From positions 37,620 through 101,619 of the forward strand of contig JAHJUE010000008.1 in NCBI GenBank assembly GCA_018829205.1: a DNA stretch of 64,000 nt, read 5' to 3'. The translations under genes and the position numbers were made by a program. A model generated the notes under the pieces. The model did no database searches. It was not told the origin of the DNA and saw only the letters and a list, made by a program, of their open reading frames with translations. This DNA is from Bacteroidota bacterium (GTDB lineage Bacteria > Bacteroidota > Ignavibacteria > Ignavibacteriales > Melioribacteraceae). Shown here one piece after another: positions 31,530 through 39,848 of this stretch (the stretch's first letter is position 1; the number at the start of each line of letters is the position of its first letter).

Positions 31530-33962
31530 ATGCGGAAATATATTGTTGTCTTCTTATTAATTATTGTACTGATGGTTCAAGTTTCTGCCCAGGATCAACG
31601 AAGAAATTTTGGCGGCGGCGTAAAAGGTAAAATTGTTGAATCGGCTGAAAAAATTCCGATGGAATTTGCAAACGTTGTTTTATTTAATTCGGCAGATAGT
31701 TCTCAGGCCGGAGGTACCATTACGGATAAAAACGGAATATTTGAAATTGATAAAATGCGACCGGGCAATTATTATGCTACGTTTGGTTTTATCGGATTCA
31801 AACAAAAATTGATTGACGATATTGTAATAAAAAGAGGAAATACAATTGATCTGGGAATTATTATTCTTGAACCGCAGGTATATGATGTAAACGACGTAAT
31901 TGTTACAAGTGAACGCGCGCCGATATCATATGAAATAGATAAAAAAGTAATTAATGTAAGCGAACAGCTTACAGCTCTTTCCGGTTCTGCCGTTGATGTT
32001 CTCGAAAATGTTCCATCGGTAACTGTAGATATTGAAGGTAATGTAAGTCTAAGAGGAAGCAGCAATTTTACTGTTTTAATAGACGGCCGGCCTTCCGTTC
32101 TGGACGCAAACGACGCATTGCAGCAGATACCCGCTAGTTCAATTGAAAACATAGAAATTATTACCAACCCCTCGGCTAAATATAATCCTAAAGGTACAGC
32201 GGGAATTATAAATGTTATTATGAAAAAAGGTAATAGAGCAGGCATTAGCGGTGTTGTTGAAGTTAACGGCGGGTTTAACGGTAAATACGGCGGTCAAATA
32301 ATTATGGATTATAAAACCGAAAAAATTGATTATAACTTCAGCGCAAATTATAATAAACGGATTTTTGATAATGACAGAAGAGAAGAAAACATAACAACTT
32401 TTAACGGAGTTACTTCTTATTTAAATTCTACGGGACTTTCGGATTGGGGAAGAAATTCATACGGCTTTAGAGGTGAAATCGGGTTTCATTTAAGCGATAA
32501 CGATATTTTGACCTTCGGAGGCAGATACGGAGACAGGTCGCATGAGAATCACTCCAATAAAAATTTTATTGAATGGGCAAATATTCAACCCGATAAACAG
32601 TTATATCAAAGCAGCAGCGAACACTCGCGCGGAGGGGATTACTTTGCGGTTTATTCAAGATTTTATCACAAATTTGAAAAAAAGGGACATGAACTTTCCG
32701 CCGAAATTCATCATGATCAGGGAAACGGTGATGAATTATCACTTAACGAATTATTGGATTCTCAACTTAATATTACAAACGGACAAAAGAATACTGAAAA
32801 AGGTCCCGATAAAGAATACCGTGTAAAGGTTGATTATACACTTCCTTTCGGTGAAGATTCAAAGTTTGAATCAGGTTATCAAAGTGAATTTGAATTCTCT
32901 AATGAAGTTACCGGATATTATAAATACGATACGGATTTAAAAGATTATATATTTTTTGAAGAATTCAGTCATGATACAAAGTACGACGAAATCACTCATT
33001 CCTTATACTCATTATATTCAAATAAAATAAGTGATTTCGGATATCAAATTGGATTCAGAGGTGAATATACATATAGAAATATTAAATTGGCTGAAAGCAG
33101 CCAGGCGTTTTCTGTCGACCAATGGGATTATTTCCCTTCGTTTCATTTTTCGTATCAGCTTGGCGGCGGTAACCAGATGATGGCCAGTTATACCCGTAGA
33201 ATTGACAGACCAGGCGGATGGAGACTTGAACCCTTTTATACGTGGATGGACGCTTATAATGTTAGAATAGGCAATCCTGCTCTACTTCCAGAATATATTG
33301 ACTCTTATGAATTGGGATATCAGACATTGGTAGGTAAAAGTATTTTCTCGGTTGAAACTTATTACAGAATAAATAAAAATAAAATTGAGCGAGTGCGGTC
33401 TGTATTCGATAATAATGTAACTCTTCATACCTCTGAAAATGTCGGAAAAGATTATGCTTTCGGTACCGAACTTATGATGAATTTTGATCCGGTTCAGAAC
33501 TGGAACATGAATTTGATGGGGAATTTGTATAAGTATAAAGTTGAAGGGCAATTGTTTAACCGGGATTTTTCGCGCGAAAGTTTTAATTGGAATATAAGGT
33601 TTAATAATATATTCAAATTATGGGAAGAGACTCAGCTTCAGTTAAGTACTATATATAACAGTCCTTCGGTTGATTCTCAGGGCGAAAGAAAAGGATTTTT
33701 TATGGTTAACCTGGGAGTAAGAAAGAATTTCTTTGACAAAATGCTCTCCGCTACCCTGCAGATAAGAGATTTATTCTCAACCGGCAAGTATGAATTTTTA
33801 AGTGAAACTCCGGACTATTATAATTACGTTTACGGAACCCGCGAATCGCCGGTAGTTATGCTTAATCTAAAGTTTAATATCAACCAGCAGAAAAAGGAAG
33901 AAGAACGGGGAAGAGGAAACGGAGATGAGGGGAACGGCTTTGAAGGGGGAGAGGAGTTTTAA
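31530..33962 (+). CDS. TonB-dependent-receptor-like outer membrane protein (CarboxypepD_reg / OMP_b-brl_3 type)
   Basis: The 810 residues start with a signal peptide (MRKYIVVFLLIIVLMVQVSAQ). A CarboxypepD_reg-like beta-sandwich follows (about 32-112), then a plug domain (about 125-235, with SALPSGS-like LSGSAVDVLENVPSVTVDI and the GTAGIINVIMKK end) and a large outer-membrane beta barrel of the OMP_b-brl_3 type. The C-terminus has a charged Gly/Glu/Arg tail ending in Phe. The imported ligand is unknown. AAAGGGG sits about 8 nt before the ATG. The preceding two-component pair is the likely regulator. Confidence 0.9.
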   Translation: MRKYIVVFLLIIVLMVQVSAQDQRRNFGGGVKGKIVESAEKIPMEFANVVLFNSADSSQAGGTITDKNGIFEIDKMRPGNYYATFGFIGFKQKLIDDIVIKRGNTIDLGIIILEPQVYDVNDVIVTSERAPISYEIDKKVINVSEQLTALSGSAVDVLENVPSVTVDIEGNVSLRGSSNFTVLIDGRPSVLDANDALQQIPASSIENIEIITNPSAKYNPKGTAGIINVIMKKGNRAGISGVVEVNGGFNGKYGGQIIMDYKTEKIDYNFSANYNKRIFDNDRREENITTFNGVTSYLNSTGLSDWGRNSYGFRGEIGFHLSDNDILTFGGRYGDRSHENHSNKNFIEWANIQPDKQLYQSSSEHSRGGDYFAVYSRFYHKFEKKGHELSAEIHHDQGNGDELSLNELLDSQLNITNGQKNTEKGPDKEYRVKVDYTLPFGEDSKFESGYQSEFEFSNEVTGYYKYDTDLKDYIFFEEFSHDTKYDEITHSLYSLYSNKISDFGYQIGFRGEYTYRNIKLAESSQAFSVDQWDYFPSFHFSYQLGGGNQMMASYTRRIDRPGGWRLEPFYTWMDAYNVRIGNPALLPEYIDSYELGYQTLVGKSIFSVETYYRINKNKIERVRSVFDNNVTLHTSENVGKDYAFGTELMMNFDPVQNWNMNLMGNLYKYKVEGQLFNRDFSRESFNWNIRFNNIFKLWEETQLQLSTIYNSPSVDSQGERKGFFMVNLGVRKNFFDKMLSATLQIRDLFSTGKYEFLSETPDYYNYVYGTRESPVVMLNLKFNINQQKKEEERGRGNGDEGNGFEGGEEF

Positions 33963-34042
33963 TTTTTTAATTGCAATGTTTTAATGTCCGGCTGAATTAA
34001 TTTGTTTACATCCCGGTTTACAGCAACGCTTCCATATTTTAT

Positions 34043-35557
34043 TTATAATTTCTTTTCCGGAATTATATATAAATCTTTTTTGAAATTTATATTGGGATCT
34101 AAATTTTTATTAATCAAAATTTCAAATGAAGTGCCAGTACCTTCGGTACTTTCAACTAAAATTTTTGCGTCAATAATTTCGCAATACCTTTTTACCAGGG
34201 CTAAGCCAAGTCCGCTTCCCTCATATTTTCTTGTATATCCTTTTTCTTCTTGGGTAAATTGTTCAAAAATATGAGGCAAATATTTTTTTGATATGCCTTT
34301 TCCTGTATCTTTAATAATTACAGAGTAGTTTTCATGGCTGTTATTTGTAAGAATAATTTCTACAAATCCATTTTCAGTATACTTAATTGCATTATCAATA
34401 AGATTTGCAAAGATCTGGTTTATCGCGTAATCGTCTGAATAAACTTTTGCTTTATTGTTTATTAAGTTCAATTTTAGTTCAATCCCTTTCGATTCGGCAT
34501 ACTTAAAATATTCATGATGCAGACTTTCCAATATATTATATAGGTTTATTTCTCTGTTGCTTATTTCATAGGTGCCTAATTGTAATTCCGAAGTGTTTAG
34601 AATTAAATCGATAGTTCTGACTATTCTTCTGCTGGCGGAATCTATACCTGAAAAAGATAATTTTAATTCTTCATTACAGTTAGACTCGGTTAAATCCTTA
34701 ACAAGAGAAGTGAAATTTAATATAGTGTTAATCGGACTTCTAATTTCATGCGACATCTGAGCAAGAAATTCGGATTTTAGATTATTAGCGTTTTCCGCCC
34801 TTTCTTTTGCTTTAACAAGTTTGATTTGTATTTGAGCTTTTTCGTTAATTTCATCGGACAATTTTCTATTTATCTTCTCAAGCTCATAGGTTCTTTCTTT
34901 TACCCTTTCCTCTAGATGGAGATTGTTTTGTTTTATCTCTTTGTTTGAAACATCAAGCTGATAAGCAGTATGAAATTCCTTACGGGACTGATTTTCAAAT
35001 GAGAGATTAGAAAACATTCCCAAAATATTAGCGGATATAAAAAAGAAGTTATTATTTATTAAAACATTTGTAGGAACATCCAGTATAAAAACAGCGCTTA
35101 GTTCGTACGCAAGTACAATAAACCAGCCTGAAAACGTGGCCCATATAAAATTAATTCTTAAAAAAGAATAACCATATATAAATATTAAAATTAGTCCTGC
35201 GTAATAGTTTTCTGATATGGGAGAGGGAGCAATAAGTATCATGTAATTTATTCCCAATCCGGCAACAATAACTGTAAGTCCCAGTAACGGCTGTATCCAC
35301 CTATATAAACTATTTGAATAAGTTGCTGCAAAAACAAAAACAGCGGTTGGTAAAAGTAAGGCATATCTGATAAACCAGAACTTATGTACCATATTCATAT
35401 CGGGTACAAGGGCTTTATCAAGAAATCCGAAAAGCGAATACAATAGCAAACCTGCGATAATTGCAATTCGAATATGAGACTTATTCTTTTTATCTGTAGT
35501 AAGACGAAAATCTTTTTTAAGCTCATCCGGAAGTTTGTAAATAAAATCAACCATCAA
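34043..35557 (-). CDS. Membrane sensor histidine kinase with multi-helix N-terminus
   Basis: The 504 residues begin with six to seven membrane helices (about 30-185) of a 7TM-like sensor, then a coiled coil (about 200-255), a HisKA domain with His270 in AQMSHEIRSPINTIL, and an ATPase domain with QIFANLIDNAIKYTENG, DTGKGI and GSGLGLALVKRYCEI. No receiver domain is attached and no response regulator is adjacent, so the partner is unknown; it might feed the orphan receiver-Hpt protein (speculative). It is convergent with the outer-membrane receptor gene. Confidence 0.92.
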   Translation of the reverse strand: MMVDFIYKLPDELKKDFRLTTDKKNKSHIRIAIIAGLLLYSLFGFLDKALVPDMNMVHKFWFIRYALLLPTAVFVFAATYSNSLYRWIQPLLGLTVIVAGLGINYMILIAPSPISENYYAGLILIFIYGYSFLRINFIWATFSGWFIVLAYELSAVFILDVPTNVLINNNFFFISANILGMFSNLSFENQSRKEFHTAYQLDVSNKEIKQNNLHLEERVKERTYELEKINRKLSDEINEKAQIQIKLVKAKERAENANNLKSEFLAQMSHEIRSPINTILNFTSLVKDLTESNCNEELKLSFSGIDSASRRIVRTIDLILNTSELQLGTYEISNREINLYNILESLHHEYFKYAESKGIELKLNLINNKAKVYSDDYAINQIFANLIDNAIKYTENGFVEIILTNNSHENYSVIIKDTGKGISKKYLPHIFEQFTQEEKGYTRKYEGSGLGLALVKRYCEIIDAKILVESTEGTGTSFEILINKNLDPNINFKKDLYIIPEKKL

Positions 35558-35770
35558 TAACCTTAATTGCTAAGAATCGCAAAATCTTAACTATTTAAAC
35601 AACAAGTTTTTTAAAAAATACTTTGGCAGCTTATTATCGAAAAATATTTTCTGTTTTTTACGTTTTTATCAAAATATCGGCCCCCAATAGCTGAAATTCC
35701 GCTATTAATTTATTTATGATTTTAACTTAGGCATATTTTATAATTAAATTTATAAACAAACCAGGATGTT

Positions 35771-36139
35771 TTAATTTTCCGCTTTTTTCATTCCCGCAAT
35801 TATTAATAATAACCAGCCAATAAGAAGAAAGATTCCGCCAACCGGAGTTACCATCACGAAAGTTGTAATTTGAGTTAATGCGTATATATATAATGAAAAC
35901 GAAAACAATATTATACCCGCAAAGAAAAACCAGAATGATTTAATAAATTTTTCATTTCCGGCAATACTAATTGTGAGCAGAACAGCGGAATGAATTAAAT
36001 GATAAAACACACCGGTTTTATAAGTCTCTAATAAATCCTGACTTAATATGTTTTTTAATCCGTGCGCGCCGAATGCCCCGAGCGCTACTGCCGAAAATCC
36101 CATTATGCCGGAAATAACTATAAAAAGTTTATTATTCAT
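35771..36139 (-). CDS. DUF423 membrane protein (YgdD-like)
   Basis: This 122-residue inner-membrane protein has four helices. The start GIMGFSAVALGAFGAHGLK, followed by YKTGVFYHLIHSAVLL, is the DUF423 signature, as is the end ITTFVMVTPVGGIFLLIGW. The function is unknown. It is divergent from the aldehyde dehydrogenase gene, with about 100 bp between. Confidence 0.92.
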   Translation of the reverse strand: MNNKLFIVISGIMGFSAVALGAFGAHGLKNILSQDLLETYKTGVFYHLIHSAVLLTISIAGNEKFIKSFWFFFAGIILFSFSLYIYALTQITTFVMVTPVGGIFLLIGWLLLIIAGMKKAEN

Positions 36140-36181
36140 TATATCTCCTATTACAGATTAACATCTGTTTAATAATAACAA

Positions 36182-36189
36182 TATATTTG
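36182..36189 (+). promoter_or_regulatory. Candidate -7 box upstream of the aldehyde dehydrogenase gene
   Basis: TATATTTG matches TAnnTTTG and lies 50 nt before the ATG; no good TTTG lies at the expected upstream distance. Confidence 0.3.
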
Positions 36190-36239
36190 TATTACAAATT
36201 AATTTCTTTTGTGAAGATTACAAAAACAAGGAAATAAAA

Positions 36240-37604
36240 ATGGCGATTCAATCAATTAATCCCGCAACGGGAAAAGTGGTAAAAACATTTAATGAATTAT
36301 CCAGAGAACAAGTATCAAAGATTATTGACGATGTGCATAGATCCTTTTTGAATTGGAGAAAAACTAATGCTGCCGAAAGAAAAGAGTTAATGTTAAAAGC
36401 CGCGCATATCTTACGGACTAATAAAAATAAATATGCCGAGATTATGACAATCGAAATGGGAAAAGCGATTAGACAATCCTTGGCCGAAGTTGAAAAATGC
36501 GCGTGGGTTTGTGAATATTATGCCGAAAACGCAAAGCAGATATTAAATGATGAAATTATAAAAACCGACGCTTCCAAAAGTTATGTGCGTTTCGATCCAA
36601 TTGGAATTGTACTTGCAGTAATGCCCTGGAATTTCCCTTTTTGGCAGGTGTTCCGTTTTGCTGCTCCAGCATTGATGGCCGGAAATGTCGGCTTGCTGAA
36701 ACATGCTTCAAATGTTCCAATGTGCGCACTTGCTATTGAAGAAGTTTTTGCTGAAGCGGGATTCCCGAAAAATACTTTTAAAACTTTATTGATTGGTTCA
36801 TCGCTCGTTGATGACGTTTTAAAAAACCCTAAAATAAAAGCGGCGACATTGACCGGAAGCGAACCGGCAGGTAAAAAAGTAGCGCAGACCTGCGGGTACG
36901 AATTAAAGAAAACAGTGCTTGAATTAGGAGGCAGCGACCCGTTTATTGTATTGGCGGATGCCGATATTGATGAAGCCGTAAAAGTAGGTGTTGACGCAAG
37001 AATGTTAAATAACGGACAAAGCTGTATTGCAGCCAAAAGATTTATTGTTGTAGAAAAAATAGCAGATGAATTTGAAAAGAAATTTACCGAACAAATGGAA
37101 AAAGTTATAGTCGGCGATCCGATGAACCCCGAAACCGAACAGGGATGTATGGCCCGCGAAGATTTATTAATTGAACTTGATGAACAGGTTAAAAAATCAA
37201 TTGAAGCCGGAGCAATACTTTTAACCGGGGGAGAAAGAATGGAAATGAAAGGCGCGTTTTATAAACCGACTGTTCTTTCTAACGTTAGATCTGGAATGCC
37301 CGCTTATCATGAAGAAATGTTCGGACCGGTTGCTTCAATTATACGTGCAAAAGATGAAGTAGACGCTATTAGAATAGCGAACGATTCGCCGTTTGGTTTA
37401 GGCGCTTCGCTTTGGACAAATGATTTAGAGAAAGCCGAAAAACTCGCCAGTGAAATTGAGAGCGGTTCGGTATTTATTAACAGTCTCGTAAAATCAGATC
37501 CGCGTCTGCCATTCGGAGGAGTTAAAAACTCCGGGTACGGAAGAGAACTTTCACACTACGGCATCAAAGAGTTCGTGAATGTTAAAACTGTTTGGATTAA
37601 ATAA
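36240..37604 (+). CDS. NAD(P)-dependent succinate-semialdehyde dehydrogenase
   Basis: This 454-residue aldehyde dehydrogenase is of the GabD1 type and would oxidise succinate semialdehyde or a similar aldehyde to the acid. The catalytic Cys262 is in NNGQSCIAAKRF and the general base Glu228 in LELGGSDPF. The cofactor-binding LTGSEPAGKKVA segment and the MPWNFPFWQVFRF motif are those of the short SSADH group. The start MAIQSINPATGK is the family consensus. No gabT or other GABA-pathway gene is nearby, so substrate identity rests on similarity only. A 74-bp inverted-repeat element follows. Confidence 0.9.
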   Translation: MAIQSINPATGKVVKTFNELSREQVSKIIDDVHRSFLNWRKTNAAERKELMLKAAHILRTNKNKYAEIMTIEMGKAIRQSLAEVEKCAWVCEYYAENAKQILNDEIIKTDASKSYVRFDPIGIVLAVMPWNFPFWQVFRFAAPALMAGNVGLLKHASNVPMCALAIEEVFAEAGFPKNTFKTLLIGSSLVDDVLKNPKIKAATLTGSEPAGKKVAQTCGYELKKTVLELGGSDPFIVLADADIDEAVKVGVDARMLNNGQSCIAAKRFIVVEKIADEFEKKFTEQMEKVIVGDPMNPETEQGCMAREDLLIELDEQVKKSIEAGAILLTGGERMEMKGAFYKPTVLSNVRSGMPAYHEEMFGPVASIIRAKDEVDAIRIANDSPFGLGASLWTNDLEKAEKLASEIESGSVFINSLVKSDPRLPFGGVKNSGYGRELSHYGIKEFVNVKTVWIK

Positions 37605-37610
37605 AAAATA

Positions 37611-37684
37611 GAACGCGGATTTTTATGATGGTTATGATTTTTTAAGATCATAATTAATCATAATAATCTGTGTAATCAGCGTTC
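37611..37684. repeat. 74-bp inverted-repeat element
   Basis: The ends GAACGCGGATT and AATCAGCGTTC are near-perfect inverted repeats (10 of 11), and the interior has further inverted TTATGAT/ATCATAA copies. It fills most of the gap between the aldehyde dehydrogenase and tag genes and can fold into a long hairpin. Confidence 0.65.
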
Positions 37685-37703
37685 CATTAAATAAAGGAAA
37701 TTT

Positions 37704-38270
37704 ATGAAGATTAGGTGTCAGTGGTGCGGAGATGATCCGCTTTATGTTGAGTATCACGATAACGAATGGGGGGTGCCAGTTCATGACGATAGAAAGTTAT
37801 TTGAAATGATAAATCTAGAAGCAGCGCAGGCTGGATTAAGCTGGATTACAATTTTGCGGAAAAGAAACAATTATCAAAAAGCTTTCGACAATTTCGATGC
37901 GCGTAAGATTATCAAATATGACCAGAAAAAGATTGATGAGTTACTAAGTAATAAAGGTATTGTCCGTAATAGATTAAAAATTAACGCGGTAATAAAAAAC
38001 GCAAATGCATTTCTTGAAATTCAAAACGAGTTCGGCTCTTTTGATAATTATATCTGGAAATTTGTAAACGACAAACAGATTATTAATAAGTTTAAGGACT
38101 TAAATGAATTGCCGGCAAATACAAAAGAATCGGATGCAATGAGCAAGGACTTAAAAATGAGGGGATTCAAATTTGTAGGGTCCACAATATGTTACGCGTT
38201 TATGCAGGCATGCGGTTTGGTTAATGACCATACCGTAAAATGTTTTAAATATAAGAAAAACATTAAATGA
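37704..38270 (+). CDS. tag: DNA-3-methyladenine glycosylase I
   Basis: Tag removes 3-methyladenine from alkylated DNA. The 188 residues show the family's structural zinc ligands Cys5, His18, His176 and Cys180 (RCQWC, YHDNEWGVP, NDHTVKC) and the catalytic Glu39 in NLEAAQAGLSWITILRKR. The length matches the E. coli enzyme (187). The stop overlaps the start of the next gene by 4 nt (ATGA). Confidence 0.95.
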   Translation: MKIRCQWCGDDPLYVEYHDNEWGVPVHDDRKLFEMINLEAAQAGLSWITILRKRNNYQKAFDNFDARKIIKYDQKKIDELLSNKGIVRNRLKINAVIKNANAFLEIQNEFGSFDNYIWKFVNDKQIINKFKDLNELPANTKESDAMSKDLKMRGFKFVGSTICYAFMQACGLVNDHTVKCFKYKKNIK

Positions 38271-38803
38271 AACTCGGTTTAGTACGTCATTTTAAAGTAA
38301 ACATAAAACCCGGCGAAGGATTATTAAGTGCATCTCAATTTTCCGGGGCAATGAAGAATTATGATTTGGCCGACGTCACTCCCAATGATTTAATTATTAA
38401 TAAAGAAGAATGGGAAATATGTTACTCAAGCTCTCTGCCTCGAGCCGTTAAAACCGCAAATATTATTTATAACGGAGAAATAATTATTACAGATTTATTG
38501 CGCGAAGTTTCAATTTATCCTTTCACTCAAAAGAATATAATCTTACCAACATTTATATGGCACACCGGGGCGAGAATTGCCTGGTTCAAAAACAAAAAAT
38601 CACAGCCTGAAACTAATATTCAAACCAAAGAAAGAGTTAATAAGTTTTTAGATTTAATCTATTCTTCCGGTAAAAAAAACATATTAATTGTCAGTCACGG
38701 TTTTTTTATGGGATCTCTTGTGCGGGAGTTAATTAAACGCGGATTCAAAGGCGAAATGGATTTGCGTCCGCGAAACGGGAAATTATATAAATTCGAAAAA
38801 TAA
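38267..38803 (+). CDS. Histidine phosphatase family protein
   Basis: This 178-residue protein resembles the phosphoglycerate mutase-like histidine phosphatases. The catalytic RH motif is LVRHFKVN at residues 5-12 (the usual third residue Gly is Phe here), Arg in YSSSLPRAVKTA fits the second basic position, and the second His is in IVSHGFFMGSLV. The substrate is unknown. It is translationally coupled to tag by a 4-nt overlap. Confidence 0.82.
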   Translation: MKLGLVRHFKVNIKPGEGLLSASQFSGAMKNYDLADVTPNDLIINKEEWEICYSSSLPRAVKTANIIYNGEIIITDLLREVSIYPFTQKNIILPTFIWHTGARIAWFKNKKSQPETNIQTKERVNKFLDLIYSSGKKNILIVSHGFFMGSLVRELIKRGFKGEMDLRPRNGKLYKFEK

Positions 38804-38865
38804 TTAATACGCCTTGCAATAAAATTCATATTCTTCCGTCTTAATCATTAAAAGAAAATAAAATC

Positions 38866-39381
38866 TTGAACAATCAAAAAACGATAAAAGATATTTTTAC
38901 TAATGAATATCATAAGATGAAGGCTTATGTGAATAAATTCATTAATGATTACGGTGCCATGGAAGCCGACGATATTATTCAGGATGTGGCTTTAAATCTT
39001 TTCTCGAAACCTGATTTTGACGCAACTGTTGAAAACGCAGCCGCTTTTGTTTATAGATCGTTAAAGAATAAAATTATTGATAATTACAGGAAGGGAAAAA
39101 GAACAGATTCAATTGACAGGAATGAAAAATATAATGAAATGGAAGATGAAAAAACAAATACGCAAAAATCGTTTGAGAATAGTGAAGATTTACAAAAATT
39201 AAATAAAGCAATCAACAGATTAAATAAAGATCAAAAAACAATAATAATTGAAACTGAATTTGAGGGTAAATCCTTCGCCGAGCTAGCTGAATTATGGAAT
39301 GTGCCGATTGGAACGTTATTGAGCAGAAAACACAGAGCTATGGCAAGCCTTCAAAAGATTTTAAATAAAGGGAAAAAATAA
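38866..39381 (+). CDS. ECF-type RNA polymerase sigma factor
   Basis: The 171 residues contain a sigma-70 region 2 (about 22-88, with DDIIQDVALNLFSKP and FVYRSLKNKIIDNYRKGKR) and region 4 (about 108-165, with LNKDQKTIIIETEFEGKSFAELAELWNVPIGTLLSRKHRA in which the second helix is the DNA reader). The chosen start is TTG, because the first in-frame ATG comes 17 codons later and would cut into the N-terminal helix. The only gene behind it encodes a small membrane protein; no typical anti-sigma factor is visible. Confidence 0.88.
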   Translation: MNNQKTIKDIFTNEYHKMKAYVNKFINDYGAMEADDIIQDVALNLFSKPDFDATVENAAAFVYRSLKNKIIDNYRKGKRTDSIDRNEKYNEMEDEKTNTQKSFENSEDLQKLNKAINRLNKDQKTIIIETEFEGKSFAELAELWNVPIGTLLSRKHRAMASLQKILNKGKK

Positions 39382-39394
39382 AGAGGTGAGAAAA

Positions 39395-39784
39395 ATGGAA
39401 GAAACAAATCAAACCAGGAAAAGAACCCCGTTAAAAATTGCCGCGTGGGTAGTAGGCGGAGTACTTCTTGCGATAGTATTCGCGTTTGTTTTCGGATATT
39501 TTGTTATGCTTTTATGGAATTGGCTGATGCCTGAAATTTTCGGTCTTCCCGCAGTTACTTATTGGCAGGCGGTAGGAATAATAATTTTATCCAGATTAAT
39601 ATTCGGCGGGTTAGGAAATAATCATAGCGATAAAAATAAAAAACACAAAAATCTGAAAAGTAAATTTAACTGCAAAGATGATTTTTTAAAAGATTCGGAA
39701 GATTGGAGATATTATCACGAATACTGGAAAGATGAAGGCGAATCTGCATTTAAAAATTATTTAAATAAAAAAAGAGAACAGTAA
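39395..39784 (+). CDS. Hypothetical membrane protein downstream of the ECF sigma gene
   Basis: The 129 residues (from ATG 39395, which follows AGAGGTGA) have a basic N-terminus and two hydrophobic helices at about 11-37 and 44-66 with a Trp-rich turn (LLWNWLMPEIFG), then a charged cytoplasmic-looking tail with CKDDFLKDSEDWRYYHEYW. I do not recognise a family. The position 13 nt after a sigma-factor gene suggests a regulatory partner, for example an anti-sigma factor of an unfamiliar type (inference). An in-frame GTG at 39386 is the alternative start. Confidence 0.65.
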   Translation: MEETNQTRKRTPLKIAAWVVGGVLLAIVFAFVFGYFVMLLWNWLMPEIFGLPAVTYWQAVGIIILSRLIFGGLGNNHSDKNKKHKNLKSKFNCKDDFLKDSEDWRYYHEYWKDEGESAFKNYLNKKREQ

Positions 39785-39795
39785 TAAATCAAACG

Positions 39796-39823
39796 GCTGC
39801 ATCCCGACTTGGCAGGATGCAGC
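39796..39823. terminator. Possible hairpin terminator between convergent genes
   Basis: A 9-bp stem GCTGCATCC/GGATGCAGC (39796-39804 with 39815-39823) lies between the membrane-protein gene and alaS. No good T tract follows on either strand. Confidence 0.4.
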
Positions 39824-39848
39824 TGCAATGTAATTATTGTAGTAGTTA

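Noticed and set aside
31772..32245. A 157-codon minus-strand frame opposite the outer-membrane receptor gene
   Set aside because: It is antisense to a conserved CarboxypepD/plug region and has no recognisable domain.
35683..35710. Hairpin ATAGC/GCTAT in the gap upstream of the 7TM-like kinase
   Set aside because: The stem is only 5 bp and has no T tract, which is expected by chance in AT-rich sequence.
36581..37036. A 151-codon minus-strand frame opposite the aldehyde dehydrogenase gene
   Set aside because: It is antisense to the catalytic part of a clear enzyme and its composition (Ala, Ser, Pro, Phe) is that of a shadow frame.
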